Positions 37,068-45,984 of a stretch of DNA of 64,000 nucleotides are shown piece after piece. The notes beneath the pieces were generated by a model. It saw only the letters and a list, made by a program, of their open reading frames with translations. It had not been told where the DNA came from and made no database searches. Within the stretch, counting starts at the first letter, position 1. Every line of letters begins with the position of its first letter. Origin of the DNA: Actinomycetota bacterium. GTDB taxonomy: Bacteria > Actinomycetota > Acidimicrobiia > Acidimicrobiales > Ilumatobacteraceae. The position numbers and the translations under genes were made by a program. The DNA lies in NCBI GenBank assembly GCA_009702045.1, contig WLIV01000015.1:19827-83826 (forward strand). Direction: 5' to 3'.

Positions 37068-38356
37068 ACCACTCCCCCATCCCCAACTGCTCAGCCTCGG
37101 CCGATGCTGTGCTCGAGCACATCCGCCCGCACAGCGACATCGTCGTCCCGCTGGGGGCCGGCGAGCCGGTGGCGCTGATGGATGCCATCGAGGCCGCTGC
37201 CGCTCGCGGCGACATCGAAGGTATTGCCGTGCACCAGATGCACGCACTTCACGACCGTCCGTACTTGCACGGCGCATACCCCGATCGCCTGCGGCACATC
37301 GCCTACTTCCTCTCGCAGGTCACCCGCCCGTGCTATGTGGCCGGCACCGTGGAACTGGTGCCGAACCATTTCAGCGAGGTCTACGGCCACATCGCGCGCC
37401 GCACCAATGACCCACTGGTGATCGCCTCAGCGTCGCCGCCCGACCGCCACGGATACTTCAGCCTTGGCGTCACCGCCGACTACACCAGCAGCTTCATCGG
37501 GCGCGGCCGGTTCTTCCTCGAGGTCAACTCGCGCATGCCGCGAACGTTCGGCCGCAACCAGATCCACATCAGCCAGGTCGAAGGCTGGATCAGTAACGAA
37601 CGTGAACTCGACGAGGTGCAGCCACCGGCGTTGGACGCCCTCGATCACACGATCGCCGGCTACGTTGCCGATCGGATCGCCGACGGAGCGTGCCTGCAAA
37701 CGGGTATCGGAGCGATTCCGAACGCAATCATGAGCGCGCTGTCGCATCACCGCGACCTCGGAGTGCACACCGAACTCCTCAGCAACGGCCTCGTCGATCT
37801 CGTGGAACAGGGTGTCGTGAACGGCGTGCGCAAACTGCACAACCGCACCAAGGTGGTCGGCACGTTCGCCCTCGGCACCCGCCGCCTGTACGACTTCCTG
37901 CACGAGAACACTGCTGTCGAGTTGTGGAGCGCGCGCTACGTCAACGACCCGCGCCTCCTCAGCCGCGAACGAAACTTCGTGTCCATCAACGCCACGCTCT
38001 CCGTCGACTTCCTCGGGCAGTGTGCATCCGAGACGTTGAACGGTTCGTACTACTCATCGTCCGGCGGGCAGGTGGATTTCGCCCGCGGCGCGATGTACTC
38101 CGAGGGCGGCCAGGGTTTCATTGTCCTGCATTCCACTGCCAAGCACGGCAGCGTCAGCCGCATCGTGCCGCAGTTCGCTCCGGGCGAGGTCGTCACGCTG
38201 TCGAAGAACACCGTCGACAAGGTGGTCACCGAGTACGGCGTCGCTGAGTTGCGGGCCAAGACCGTGCGCGAGCGGGCCAGCGCGCTGATCGCCATCGCCC
38301 ATCCCGACCACCGCGATCATCTGACCCACGAAGCACGCCGCCTCGGTTACGTGTAA
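37022..38356 (+). CDS. Acetyl-CoA hydrolase/4-hydroxybutyrate CoA-transferase family protein
   Basis: Moves CoA between acyl-CoA and a carboxylate such as acetate, or hydrolyses it. The protein is about 430-444 residues, with the family blocks ADYTSSFIGRGRFFLEVNS, QTGIGAIPNAIMSALSHH, LSNGLVDLVEQGVVNG, GSYYSSSGGQVDFARGA and the C-terminal VVTEYGVAELRAKTVRERA. The start is unclear: GTG at 37022 or 37040, or TTG at 37052, all overlapping the end of glpK. The substrate cannot be told; acetate, propionate or butyrate handling is plausible. Confidence 0.88.
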   Translation: MAACGGVLTRLDPALNHSPIPNCSASADAVLEHIRPHSDIVVPLGAGEPVALMDAIEAAAARGDIEGIAVHQMHALHDRPYLHGAYPDRLRHIAYFLSQVTRPCYVAGTVELVPNHFSEVYGHIARRTNDPLVIASASPPDRHGYFSLGVTADYTSSFIGRGRFFLEVNSRMPRTFGRNQIHISQVEGWISNERELDEVQPPALDALDHTIAGYVADRIADGACLQTGIGAIPNAIMSALSHHRDLGVHTELLSNGLVDLVEQGVVNGVRKLHNRTKVVGTFALGTRRLYDFLHENTAVELWSARYVNDPRLLSRERNFVSINATLSVDFLGQCASETLNGSYYSSSGGQVDFARGAMYSEGGQGFIVLHSTAKHGSVSRIVPQFAPGEVVTLSKNTVDKVVTEYGVAELRAKTVRERASALIAIAHPDHRDHLTHEARRLGYV

Positions 38357-38366
38357 CCGACGCTGG

Positions 38367-39593
38367 TCAGGTGCCGGAGCGTTTGCGGTAGTTGCCCAGG
38401 AACCGCTCGATGCGCATCAAGGCCTCGGTGAGGTCATCCGTGTTCGGCAGGAACACCAGTCGGAAGTGGTCGGGTGTGGGCCAGTTGAAGCCGGTGCCCT
38501 GCACGATCAGCAACTTCTCCTCGGCGAGCAGTTCGTAGGCGAACTGCTGATCATCGGTGATCGGGTACACCTTCGGATCGAGCCGCGGGAACATGTAGAG
38601 CGCAGCCTTCGGCTTCACCACCGAGACACCGGGGATCTGGCTCAGCGCCTCGTAGGCGATGTCGCGTTGACGCAGCAGACGCCCACCCGGGCCGACGAGA
38701 TCATCGATGCTCTGGTACCCGCCGAGCGCGGTCTGGATCGCCAGCTGCCCCGGCGTGTTCGAGCACAAACGGGTGGAGGCCAGCATGTCGAGGCCCTCGA
38801 TGTAGTCCTTGGCGTGCCGCTTCTCACCCGACACGATCATCCAACCGGCGCGGTAGCCGCACGCTCGGTAGTTCTTCGACAGGCCGTTGAACGTCACGAA
38901 CAGCAGGTCGTCGGCGAGCGAGGCGATGCTCGTGTGCGTGTTGCCGTCGTACAGGGTCTTGTCGTAGATCTCGTCGGCGAACACGATCAACTCGTGCTCG
39001 CGGGCGATCTGCACGATCTCCCGCAACACATCGTCCGGGTACAGCGCACCGGTGGGGTTGTTGGGGTTGATGATCACGATCGCCCTAGTGCGGTCGGTGA
39101 TCTTCTTGCGGATGTCGTCGAGGTCGGGGTTCCAGTCGGCTTGTTCGTCGCACATGTAGTGCACCGGTCGGCCACCGGACAGGGAAACAGCGGCGGTCCA
39201 CAGCGGGTAGTCGGGTGCCGGTACCAAGACTTCGTCACCGTCGTCGAGCAACGCATTCAGCGACATCATGATCAGCTCGGAGGCACCGTTGCCGAGGTAC
39301 ACGTCGTCGACGGCGACGCCGGCGATCTTCTTCTCCTGCGTGTAATGCACGACCGACTTGCGCGGTGCGAACAGGCCCTTGCTGTCCGTGTAGCCGGCGG
39401 CGTTCGGCAGGTTACGGATCATGTCCTGGACGATCTCGTCCGGAGGATTGAAGCCGAACGCGGCGAGGTTGCCGATGTTCAACTTGATGATCTGCTGCCC
39501 CTCCTCCTCCATCTCGCGTGCACGGTCGAGCACCGGACCACGGATGTCGTAACAGACGTTGGCGAGCTTGCTGGACTTCGCGACGGGCTTCAC
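38367..39593 (-). CDS. PLP-dependent aminotransferase, AlaA-type
   Basis: A class I/II aminotransferase, probably alanine/glutamate type. The 408-residue protein has the N-terminal KLNIGNLAAFGFNPPDEIV, GNGASELIMMSLNALLDDGD, PNNPTGALYPDDVL, FADEIYDKTLYDG, and the Schiff-base lysine in FNGLSKNYRACGYRAGW. These match E. coli AlaA (YfbQ) relatives. The GTG start has GAGGAG seven bases upstream, and homologous text begins there. It is convergent with the CoA-transferase gene across ten bases. Confidence 0.9.
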   Translation of the reverse strand: MKPVAKSSKLANVCYDIRGPVLDRAREMEEEGQQIIKLNIGNLAAFGFNPPDEIVQDMIRNLPNAAGYTDSKGLFAPRKSVVHYTQEKKIAGVAVDDVYLGNGASELIMMSLNALLDDGDEVLVPAPDYPLWTAAVSLSGGRPVHYMCDEQADWNPDLDDIRKKITDRTRAIVIINPNNPTGALYPDDVLREIVQIAREHELIVFADEIYDKTLYDGNTHTSIASLADDLLFVTFNGLSKNYRACGYRAGWMIVSGEKRHAKDYIEGLDMLASTRLCSNTPGQLAIQTALGGYQSIDDLVGPGGRLLRQRDIAYEALSQIPGVSVVKPKAALYMFPRLDPKVYPITDDQQFAYELLAEEKLLIVQGTGFNWPTPDHFRLVFLPNTDDLTEALMRIERFLGNYRKRSGT

Positions 39594-39655
39594 TGGTCTC
39601 CTCGGATCTCAGGACCAGGTCAGGATATGAGCGCGCCGCCCGCTGCGTCGATTCA

Positions 39656-40294
39656 TTATCCGGGCAGTGAGTCGACGATGCCGCCCAACACCCGGAATTC
39701 CTCACGTTCCCGGGCATGGAAAACGCGCCCAGCGCGGCCGCATGCCAAGGCCAGCCCGTGCGCCGGAACCCTGGCCCACACGAGGTCGCCGGGGGTGTGG
39801 TGCGCCTCGGCAGTCAGTGCATCCTCACCGAGGTGGCTGCTCCCAGCGAGGAACGCCGCCAGCCAATCCAGTTCCGGAGCAGCCCCATCGCGGGCGAGGG
39901 CCACCGGGCCGTCGAGGCACATCGCCACCGACCAGTCAGCGTCGAGCAGCACGCGCAACTCTCGGCACGCAACCTGCAATCGCTCACCGATGGGCGCCGC
40001 GACCACCGCAGCCGCCGTGGCCAACGCCGCCATCCCGCCATCTGGCCGATCGCTGGGCACCGGTCGAACATGTTCCACCGCCACGCCATCGACCTGGCGG
40101 ATTTCGTTCACCAGGAGGTCGACGAGCGAGGCATCGGGCAGCGACACGGTGAGGTCGTCGATCGCGCTTCCGCCGCCGCGCTCCAGGATCTCGATGCCCA
40201 CGACGTCGCCGTGAACTGAGCCGATACGGCTGGCAACCTGACCAAGAACGCCCGGCCGATCCGGCAGCCACAGACGTACGACGAAAGTCTCCAC
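39656..40294 (-). CDS. ACT-domain protein
   Basis: 212 residues. The N-terminal 75 residues form an ACT domain (VVRLWLPDRPGVLGQVASRIG, then GDVVGIEILERGGG, LTVSLPDASLVDLLVNEI). The rest has no recognised fold, with a hydrophobic patch at about 88-105 and an Ala-rich C-terminus. ACT domains sense amino acids and regulate biosynthetic enzymes. A TAGCGT box eight bases before the GTG (40303-40308) suggests a leaderless start. Function unknown; divergent from the pyrophosphatase gene. Confidence 0.72.
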   Translation of the reverse strand: METFVVRLWLPDRPGVLGQVASRIGSVHGDVVGIEILERGGGSAIDDLTVSLPDASLVDLLVNEIRQVDGVAVEHVRPVPSDRPDGGMAALATAAAVVAAPIGERLQVACRELRVLLDADWSVAMCLDGPVALARDGAAPELDWLAAFLAGSSHLGEDALTAEAHHTPGDLVWARVPAHGLALACGRAGRVFHAREREEFRVLGGIVDSLPG

Positions 40295-40387
40295 GGGTCA
40301 CGACGCTACCGACCCAGCGCGAACCCGATATCTCGGCCGTGTAACGCCTGTGTGAACTGGCGACCCCGACTGTGCGAGCATCACGGT

Positions 40388-40903
40388 ATGTCGACCGAAC
40401 TCCCCCCCGATTGCATTCATGTCGTCATCGAGATCCCCCGAGGCAGCCGCAACAAGTACGAGATCGATCACGAGACCGGACGAGTGTTCCTCGACCGGCG
40501 CCTGTTCACAGCCACCACCTACCCAGCGGACTATGGCTTCGTTCCTGAAACCCTCAGCGGCGACGGCGATCCGCTCGATGCGCTCGTCCTGCTCGAAGAC
40601 CCGGTGTATCCGGGTGTCTGGGTGCAGGCCCGCCCGGTGGGCGTGCTCTACATGCACGATGAGGCCGGTGAGGACGCAAAACTGATCTGCGTTCCCCCCA
40701 AGGAGCCGCGCTGGCAGGATGTGAAAGACCTCGCCGACCTCACCCCGCAACTGGTGCAGGAGATCCAGCACTTCTTCGAGGTCTACAAGGCGCTCGAACC
40801 GGGGAAGACCTCCAGCACCGCGGGCCTCGCTGGGCGCGACGCCGCATGGGAGGAAATCCGCCAGAGCAGGGCGAACTACCACCCGCACCACGATCCGAGC
40901 TAG
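40388..40903 (+). CDS. ppa: Inorganic pyrophosphatase
   Basis: Hydrolyses pyrophosphate to two phosphates, pulling biosynthesis forward in the cytoplasm. The 171-residue family I enzyme has VVIEIPRGSRNKYEIDHETG (about residues 12-31), YPADYGFVPETL and the metal-site signature GDGDPLDALVLLE (about 58-70), then DEAGEDAKLICVP and a C-terminal helix with FEVYKALEPGK. Length and motifs are standard. No clear Shine-Dalgarno precedes the ATG; a GAGCAT box six bases upstream is a weak -10 candidate. Confidence 0.96.
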   Translation: MSTELPPDCIHVVIEIPRGSRNKYEIDHETGRVFLDRRLFTATTYPADYGFVPETLSGDGDPLDALVLLEDPVYPGVWVQARPVGVLYMHDEAGEDAKLICVPPKEPRWQDVKDLADLTPQLVQEIQHFFEVYKALEPGKTSSTAGLAGRDAAWEEIRQSRANYHPHHDPS

Positions 40904-40911
40904 CGCCGCAC

Positions 40912-41643
40912 ATGTCCAGAGGGCGCCGAATCGGGACCTGCCGTGCCGAGTCGATCGACGGGCTCCGGATGCTCGCGGGAACACTCGTGGCTCTGGCACT
41001 CGTGGCTGGCTGTTCGGCATCCTCCGACAACGACCCCGACAAGTCTGTCCCGACACAGGCCGATCCCCTGGCCGCCGCTGTGCGTGTGGAGGCGCTCGGG
41101 TGTCATGACACCGCCACCATCGGCGCCGGGTCGTTCGTCGCCAACGAACGGGTACTCACTGCCGCCCATGTCGTGGCCGGCGCCACCAAGATCGAGGTGC
41201 GGCTCGCCGACGGGCGCCGCGCCGAGGCGAAGGTGACCGCGATCGACCGCTCTTTGGACCTTGCGCTGCTCGATGTCGAGCAGCCGATCGCTCCACTCGC
41301 GCTCGGCAGCATGGCCGTGGGAGCCACCGGCCAATACGTCGTCTACCGGAACGACGCGCAGGTCGCGCTGCAGTTCCGCGTCCTCGCACGCAACCCCATC
41401 GAGGTACCCGACCTCGACCTGCTCGGCTCCTCGACCCGCGACGGGTACGAGATCAGTGCAACCATCGAGCCGGGCGACTCAGGGGCGGTACTGGTCAGCC
41501 GCGGTGTGGCGACCGCCATGGTGTTCGCCCGCAGCGCACAGGATGCCGACCGAGCATGGGCGGTCGACATCGACGAGATCCGGCAGTTGTTACAGGGTGA
41601 CCGCGATGTCGCCGTGGACACCGGGGCGTGCGTTCCCGGCTAG
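40912..41643 (+). CDS. Secreted trypsin-like serine protease, lipoprotein
   Basis: 243 residues with a hydrophobic signal (LAGTLVALALVAG) ending in a lipobox cysteine (about residue 34), so probably a membrane-anchored extracytoplasmic protease. Triad motifs are VLTAAHVVAGA (His), DLALLDVEQP (Asp) and EPGDSGAVLVSRG (Ser). It lacks a PDZ domain, unlike DegP-type enzymes, so it is a minimal S1 protease. An in-frame ATG at 40969 would give a shorter signal peptide. It follows ppa after eight bases, and its stop overlaps that of the convergent ROK gene. Confidence 0.83.
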   Translation: MSRGRRIGTCRAESIDGLRMLAGTLVALALVAGCSASSDNDPDKSVPTQADPLAAAVRVEALGCHDTATIGAGSFVANERVLTAAHVVAGATKIEVRLADGRRAEAKVTAIDRSLDLALLDVEQPIAPLALGSMAVGATGQYVVYRNDAQVALQFRVLARNPIEVPDLDLLGSSTRDGYEISATIEPGDSGAVLVSRGVATAMVFARSAQDADRAWAVDIDEIRQLLQGDRDVAVDTGACVPG

Positions 41644-42587
41644 TGCACCTCGGGCAGCAACGCTGCCCCGACAGCGCCCGCACGGTCTCCCAGCAGCGCA
41701 AACCGCACGATCGGGTGTGGCCGCAGATGCGGTGCGTAGAGCAACAGGGTGAACCAGCGCTGGATCGGGGCGAGGTACAGATCGGCCGACGCAGCCAGGC
41801 CACCGCCGAGCACGAACAGCTCCGGATCCAGCACGTTGGTGAGGTTCACCAGACCCAGCGCCACCCAGCGACCAAAGTCGTCGATGACCTGCAGTGCCTC
41901 GGTATCACCCTCGCGAGCGGCGGCCTGCACATCTTCACCGCGCACCAGCTCGGCATCGCCGCCGGCCAGTTCGACGACCCTCCGCAGCCGCCCGCCAACG
42001 GCCGACTCGCGAGCCAGGCGGCCGAGACCTGCGCCAGACGCGTAGCGCTCCCAGCATCCGCGCCGGCCACACGGGCACGGGGGGCCTTCGGGGTCGACCA
42101 CCATGTGGCCGATCTCGCCGGTGAAACCATTGGCCCCACGGATCAGCCGCCCACCAGCGATCACTCCACCCCCGACGCCGGTGCCGAGCGTGACCATCAC
42201 ACAGTCGACAGCGCCTTTCGCGGCGCCGACCTTCCACTCGGCCACTGCCGCGGCGGTGGCGTCGTTGTCGACATGCACGTCGGCTCCCAGCCGTTCACTC
42301 AGCAACGCTCCGACCTGGAAGTCGTTGATGTCGACAAGATTCGGAGCAGCACGCAACACTCCATCGCGAGTGACGAGACCGGGAACACCGATACCGATCG
42401 ACTGGTACGGCGCGAGCGAACCGGCCAACTCGACCAACGTGTCGATGATCGAGTCTGGCCCCTTCGGGGTGGCGCGGCGCTGTTCGGCGACAACGTCGCC
42501 GTGCTCGTCGAGTACCACGCCAAGGCACTTCGTGCCCCCGACGTCGATGCCGAGCCGCCGCCGTGCAGGGCGACGACTGGGGGTCAT
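41640..42587 (-). CDS. ROK-family glucokinase
   Basis: 315 residues: GIDVGGTKCLGVVLDEHGDV (about 13-32), VDNDATAAAVAEW, VTLGTGVGGGVIAGGRLIRG, FTGEIGHMVVDPEG and the ROK zinc motif CPCGRRGCWE. It is closer to bacterial glucokinases of the ROK group than the paralogue at 22829, keeping the GTGVGGG loop and a longer C-terminus (VLGGGLAASADLYLAPI). The ATG overlaps the stop of the SRPBCC gene upstream on the same strand (ATGA). It is likely the glucose-phosphorylating enzyme. Confidence 0.88.
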   Translation of the reverse strand: MTPSRRPARRRLGIDVGGTKCLGVVLDEHGDVVAEQRRATPKGPDSIIDTLVELAGSLAPYQSIGIGVPGLVTRDGVLRAAPNLVDINDFQVGALLSERLGADVHVDNDATAAAVAEWKVGAAKGAVDCVMVTLGTGVGGGVIAGGRLIRGANGFTGEIGHMVVDPEGPPCPCGRRGCWERYASGAGLGRLARESAVGGRLRRVVELAGGDAELVRGEDVQAAAREGDTEALQVIDDFGRWVALGLVNLTNVLDPELFVLGGGLAASADLYLAPIQRWFTLLLYAPHLRPHPIVRFALLGDRAGAVGAALLPEVH

Positions 42588-43018
42588 GCCTCGGCGCGGG
42601 TCTTGAGTTCGCGGACCGTGTTGAGGATGCGCACCTCTGCACGACGCTTGACGAACCCCGGCAGCGGCACCACGAGTTCGATGGCCAGGTCGTAGCGCAC
42701 TTCGGTACCGCCGTCGGCAGCCAAGGAGAAGTTGTAGGCACCGTCGATGGTGCGCATGATGTCGCCACGCACGATGCTCCACTTCAGGACGCTGGGCGCC
42801 TGGGAGTAGTCGTAGCCAAGCGTGTAATGCGTGCTGCGACCGAGTGCCGATGCACGGAACTCCACTTCGGTGGGACGCCCCTGCTCGTCGCGAGTGCGAA
42901 CGATGACGTCCTTGACGTCCTTGGCCCATTCCGGGTAGCGATCGAAGTCGGTGGCGATCGCCCACACTCGGTCGGGTGCAGCGGCGATGGTGATGGTCTG
43001 GGACGCCGATTCAGCCAT
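42584..43018 (-). CDS. SRPBCC (polyketide cyclase/COQ10-like) protein
   Basis: 144 residues with a START/SRPBCC fold pattern: N-terminal TITIAAAPDRVWAIATDFDRYPEW (as separate strands and helix, about 8-31), beta strands through the middle, and a C-terminal helix FVKRRAEVRILNTVRELKTRAE lining the cavity. Such proteins bind small hydrophobic ligands; the COQ10/cyclase subgroup is common in actinobacteria. It is translationally coupled to the ROK kinase gene, but no functional link is known. Confidence 0.8.
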   Translation of the reverse strand: MAESASQTITIAAAPDRVWAIATDFDRYPEWAKDVKDVIVRTRDEQGRPTEVEFRASALGRSTHYTLGYDYSQAPSVLKWSIVRGDIMRTIDGAYNFSLAADGGTEVRYDLAIELVVPLPGFVKRRAEVRILNTVRELKTRAEA

Positions 43019-43027
43019 GGAGGTGTT

Positions 43028-43504
43028 CTACCTAATCTTCCCGTTGGACGGTGGGGATCCCGGATCCACCCGAGGCCCGAATGCACCGTACAGCGCGGCC
43101 CATGCCCCATTCATGCCAATGCCGAACATCGGTACTAGAACTCCGAACGCCAACGGGTTGAGTTGACTCTTCTGCAGCCCCGACATGCCGATGCTGGCCC
43201 CGATGATCGCGGCGATGATCTGTGCAGCCCACGCAACCGACATCAGCCGTTTCAGCGGTGTGGGGGCCGTGGCACCGGTGAGCAGGAACAGGTTCGCCAC
43301 GCCCACCTCCCGCACTCGTGAGAGATCCAGTGCCCGCGCATACGCCCACAACGTGCCGGCGACCCCGGCGGCGAACAACACGAGTGACACCACGACCACC
43401 AGCACCTGCGCCCAGCGATGCGCCTTGAACGGCACGGCCACGGCGAGCGCGACGACGAATACGAGAGTGCCGAACAGATCGGCACGCACCAGACGGGAAT
43501 TCAC
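43028..43504 (-). CDS. Four-helix membrane protein, hypothetical
   Basis: About 158 residues from the GTG chosen (VNSRLVRADLFG), which lies four bases after the stop of the glycosyltransferase gene. Four hydrophobic stretches are visible: TLVFVVALAVAVPF, VLVVVVSLVLFAAGVAGTLW, VAWAAQIIAAIIGASIGM and LAFGVLVPMFGIGMNGAWAA. No catalytic motif. It lies in the run queG, glycosyltransferase, this gene, SRPBCC, ROK kinase. Function unknown. Confidence 0.65.
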   Translation of the reverse strand: MNSRLVRADLFGTLVFVVALAVAVPFKAHRWAQVLVVVVSLVLFAAGVAGTLWAYARALDLSRVREVGVANLFLLTGATAPTPLKRLMSVAWAAQIIAAIIGASIGMSGLQKSQLNPLAFGVLVPMFGIGMNGAWAALYGAFGPRVDPGSPPSNGKIR

Positions 43505-43508
43505 CGGG

Positions 43509-44633
43509 TCATTCTGCCAGTGCGCCGAGCGAGACACCTAGGCGATGGGCCAACACGTCGTAGGAGAACTCGCGCACGGCGCGCTCGCGCCCGGCGCTGC
43601 CCATCCTCGCCCGCAGATCGGGATCATCGAGCAGACGCTCGATTGCAGCAGCGACCTCGCGAGGGTCGTCGGGCTCGCGCACCACAAGGCCGGTCTCGCC
43701 ATCGGCGACCGCCTCGGCAGCACCCCCCGAGTCGCCAGCCACCTGGGGCACACCACAGGCGGCCGCTTCCAGGAACACGATGCCGAACCCCTCCTGCTCG
43801 AGGCCGCCCCATCGGTTGCGACACAGCATCGTGTACACATCGGCACAGCCGTACAAGCGTGGGAGATCGTCGTTGCTGACGCGGCCGAGGAACTTCACCG
43901 GCGCGTTCAACGACGTGGCCAGATCCTGCAGTCGCTCGGCATCGCGGCCACCGCCAGCGATCGCCAGCACCAGGTTCGGGCGGCTCTTGTGTAACAGCGC
44001 CGCTGCCCGCACTGCCGTGTCGAAGCCCTTGCGTGGCACCAGGCGACTGATACCCACCAGCAGTTCGGCGTCCGCAGCAATGCCGAAGTGCTCGCGAGCG
44101 CGCAGTCGTTCATCAGCGGTGAGCGGCACGAACCGTTCGGTGTCGACCCCCGGGGGCACCACCGTGATCGGCAACGCCCGGCCAGCGGCACGTTCACCTT
44201 CGGCCGCCGGATAGCCGCCGGCGGCAACGATGTGGCGGGCGCGGCGCAGCACGTAGGCGAGCGTCTGCTTGCTGAGCGGCAAGCGACCTGGCACGGTGAC
44301 CTCTGCGCCGTGAAGCACCACGTCGTAGGGCAGATCGAGCGACGGGCCGACCAGACCAAGTGGCAACGCGGGATCGAGCACGACGAGGTCGGCACCGACT
44401 TCCTTGGCCATCGCGTTGATGCGCGACACCATCCATGGATGAGGCAACAGCACGGATTCGCGAGTGCGGCGAACGAGGAACGGTTGCTGCGCGTCGAACT
44501 CCTCGGCTCCCGCGTAGGGACTGGTGAGCACGGCGAACGAGTCGGGCGGCAGCCGACGCCACCATTCCCACAACAGCGACTGGATACCGCCGATCTTGGG
44601 TGGGAAATCGTTCGTGACCAGGAGATGCTTCAT
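43509..44633 (-). CDS. GT4 glycosyltransferase, PimB-like
   Basis: A 374-residue GT-B enzyme. It begins LLVTNDFPPKIGGIQSLL (about residues 4-21), like phosphatidylinositol mannosyltransferase PimB of actinobacteria. It continues HGAEVTVPGRLP, VVPPGVDTERF, VGISRLVPRKGFDTAV and the donor-binding EGFGIVFLEAAACGVPQVA (EX7E motif). Products could be phosphatidyl-myo-inositol mannosides or another glycolipid; GDP-mannose use is inferred from similarity only. The ATG overlaps the queG stop. Confidence 0.85.
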   Translation of the reverse strand: MKHLLVTNDFPPKIGGIQSLLWEWWRRLPPDSFAVLTSPYAGAEEFDAQQPFLVRRTRESVLLPHPWMVSRINAMAKEVGADLVVLDPALPLGLVGPSLDLPYDVVLHGAEVTVPGRLPLSKQTLAYVLRRARHIVAAGGYPAAEGERAAGRALPITVVPPGVDTERFVPLTADERLRAREHFGIAADAELLVGISRLVPRKGFDTAVRAAALLHKSRPNLVLAIAGGGRDAERLQDLATSLNAPVKFLGRVSNDDLPRLYGCADVYTMLCRNRWGGLEQEGFGIVFLEAAACGVPQVAGDSGGAAEAVADGETGLVVREPDDPREVAAAIERLLDDPDLRARMGSAGRERAVREFSYDVLAHRLGVSLGALAE

Positions 44634-45772
44634 GGCATCTGCAGTTCGCGCTGGACGTCGGGGTGCGGGTCGGAGACAGGCATGAGATCGTGGTGGCCGA
44701 GCCTCCGTGCGGCCCACACGGCGTGGGCTCGTAGGACAGGATCGTTGTGGGAAAGGTAGTCGGCCAGCACGGCCCGCACCGTATGAATGTGTGGGCCCAC
44801 CGTCAGATCGCCGATGTTGCCCAGCACCACCAGCGCATTGCGCCGAGCCCAACGCGGGTCGCGCTCGGCCAGGTACCAACGGCCCCACATCTGCGCGACG
44901 CCTGCGTCGTCGGCCATCAGCAACTGCAGCACGGACAGCCACGCCATGGGTGGCTCACGTGTGCTGACATCGACGGTGAACCGTCGGCCGAGCCGCACTG
45001 TCGGCGGGCAGGCGTCCTGGCAGTCGTCGCAACCGTAGATGCGGTCGCCGACGGCCTCGCGCAGATGGTGCGGAATGATTCCCGGCTTCTGCAGCACCCA
45101 TGCCAGGCAACGGGCCGCGTCGATGACCCCTTCGGCAATGATCGCGCCCGTAGGACATGCATCGAGGCAACGGCGACATGTGCCGCATCCGTCTTCGACC
45201 GGACTGGCGGCCACCGGCAACGGGGCCGTGGTGACCACGCAGCCGAGCACGAACCAGCTGCCGGCGCCCGGCAACAGCAGGTTGGCGTTCTTCCCGAACC
45301 AGCCGAGGCCGGCGCGATAGGCAACCTCGCGGTCGACGATGCTGTTGTCGTCGGCGAACGGCACCGCCTTGTACCCGTCAGCGCGAAGTCGACGGGCTAC
45401 GGCCCACAGTCCCTCGCGTAGCGGCGCGTAGTGGTCGAGCCAGGCATAGCGGGCCACCCGCGCGACCGGACCGTCCGGACGCTCCTGGTCGGGCAGCAGG
45501 TACGGGCGAGCGGCCACGAACACCGAGCGGGCGTCGGGGACCGCCCGCTGCGGGTCGGTGGAGCGAGCGGGATTCTTGAATGTGAACTGCATACCGTCCA
45601 CCAATCCGTCGGCGATGCGCTGCTCGATGGCGACCCGAGCGCGGAGCAACACATCGGCGGCCGCCACCCCGGTGTGGGTGACGCCGAATGGCCGAGTGAG
45701 CTCCGCAAGTTCGGCGACGTAGCCCGCATCGAGCACATCGGCCGCGGTTGGCGATGGGTCAGGGGGCGTCAC
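44630..45772 (-). CDS. queG: Epoxyqueuosine reductase QueG
   Basis: A cobalamin- and Fe-S-dependent enzyme making queuosine from epoxyqueuosine in tRNA. The 380-residue protein has the N-terminal B12-binding half (YAWLDHYAPLREGLWAVARRL, VDREVAYRAGLGWFGKN) and two 4Fe-4S motifs, CGTCRRCLDACPTGAI and YGCDDCQDACPPTVR. C-terminal HEAT-like repeats (WARRNALVVLGNIGD) bind tRNA. The GTG start overlaps the end of the upstream CxxC gene by 14 bases. Confidence 0.93.
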   Translation of the reverse strand: MTPPDPSPTAADVLDAGYVAELAELTRPFGVTHTGVAAADVLLRARVAIEQRIADGLVDGMQFTFKNPARSTDPQRAVPDARSVFVAARPYLLPDQERPDGPVARVARYAWLDHYAPLREGLWAVARRLRADGYKAVPFADDNSIVDREVAYRAGLGWFGKNANLLLPGAGSWFVLGCVVTTAPLPVAASPVEDGCGTCRRCLDACPTGAIIAEGVIDAARCLAWVLQKPGIIPHHLREAVGDRIYGCDDCQDACPPTVRLGRRFTVDVSTREPPMAWLSVLQLLMADDAGVAQMWGRWYLAERDPRWARRNALVVLGNIGDLTVGPHIHTVRAVLADYLSHNDPVLRAHAVWAARRLGHHDLMPVSDPHPDVQRELQMP

Positions 45773-45953
45773 GGTGACGCAGCGTAGGCACCAACCCGGC
45801 CTCGGCGAGCAACTTCACCGCCCGCATTTCAGCAAGGTCGAACACGACGGCCTCGCGAGGTGCTGGGGAGAGCAGGTGACTGACCACGCAATCGGCGCAG
45901 TCGGCGCTGCCTTCCAACACGCAGGAATCGCAGGAGATGACGAAATGTGACAT
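45759..45953 (-). CDS. Small cysteine-pair (CxxC) protein upstream of queG
   Basis: 64 residues. Two cysteine pairs, SCDSC (about 8-12) and ADCADCVV (about 17-24), suggest a zinc or Fe-S site. A hydrophobic/acidic stretch (EAVVFDLAEMRAVKLLAEAG) follows. Small proteins of this pattern occur in actinobacteria. A TTAGGT box seven bases before the ATG indicates a leaderless start. It overlaps queG by 14 bases, so the two are co-transcribed. Function unknown. Confidence 0.72.
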   Translation of the reverse strand: MSHFVISCDSCVLEGSADCADCVVSHLLSPAPREAVVFDLAEMRAVKLLAEAGLVPTLRHRDAP

Positions 45954-45984
45954 ACCCCGTACCTAACACCAGGGGTCTCACACA

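Noticed and set aside
44129..44139. CGAACCGTTCG resembling a LexA box
   Set aside because: The half-sites are too close (one base instead of four) and it lies inside the glycosyltransferase coding sequence.
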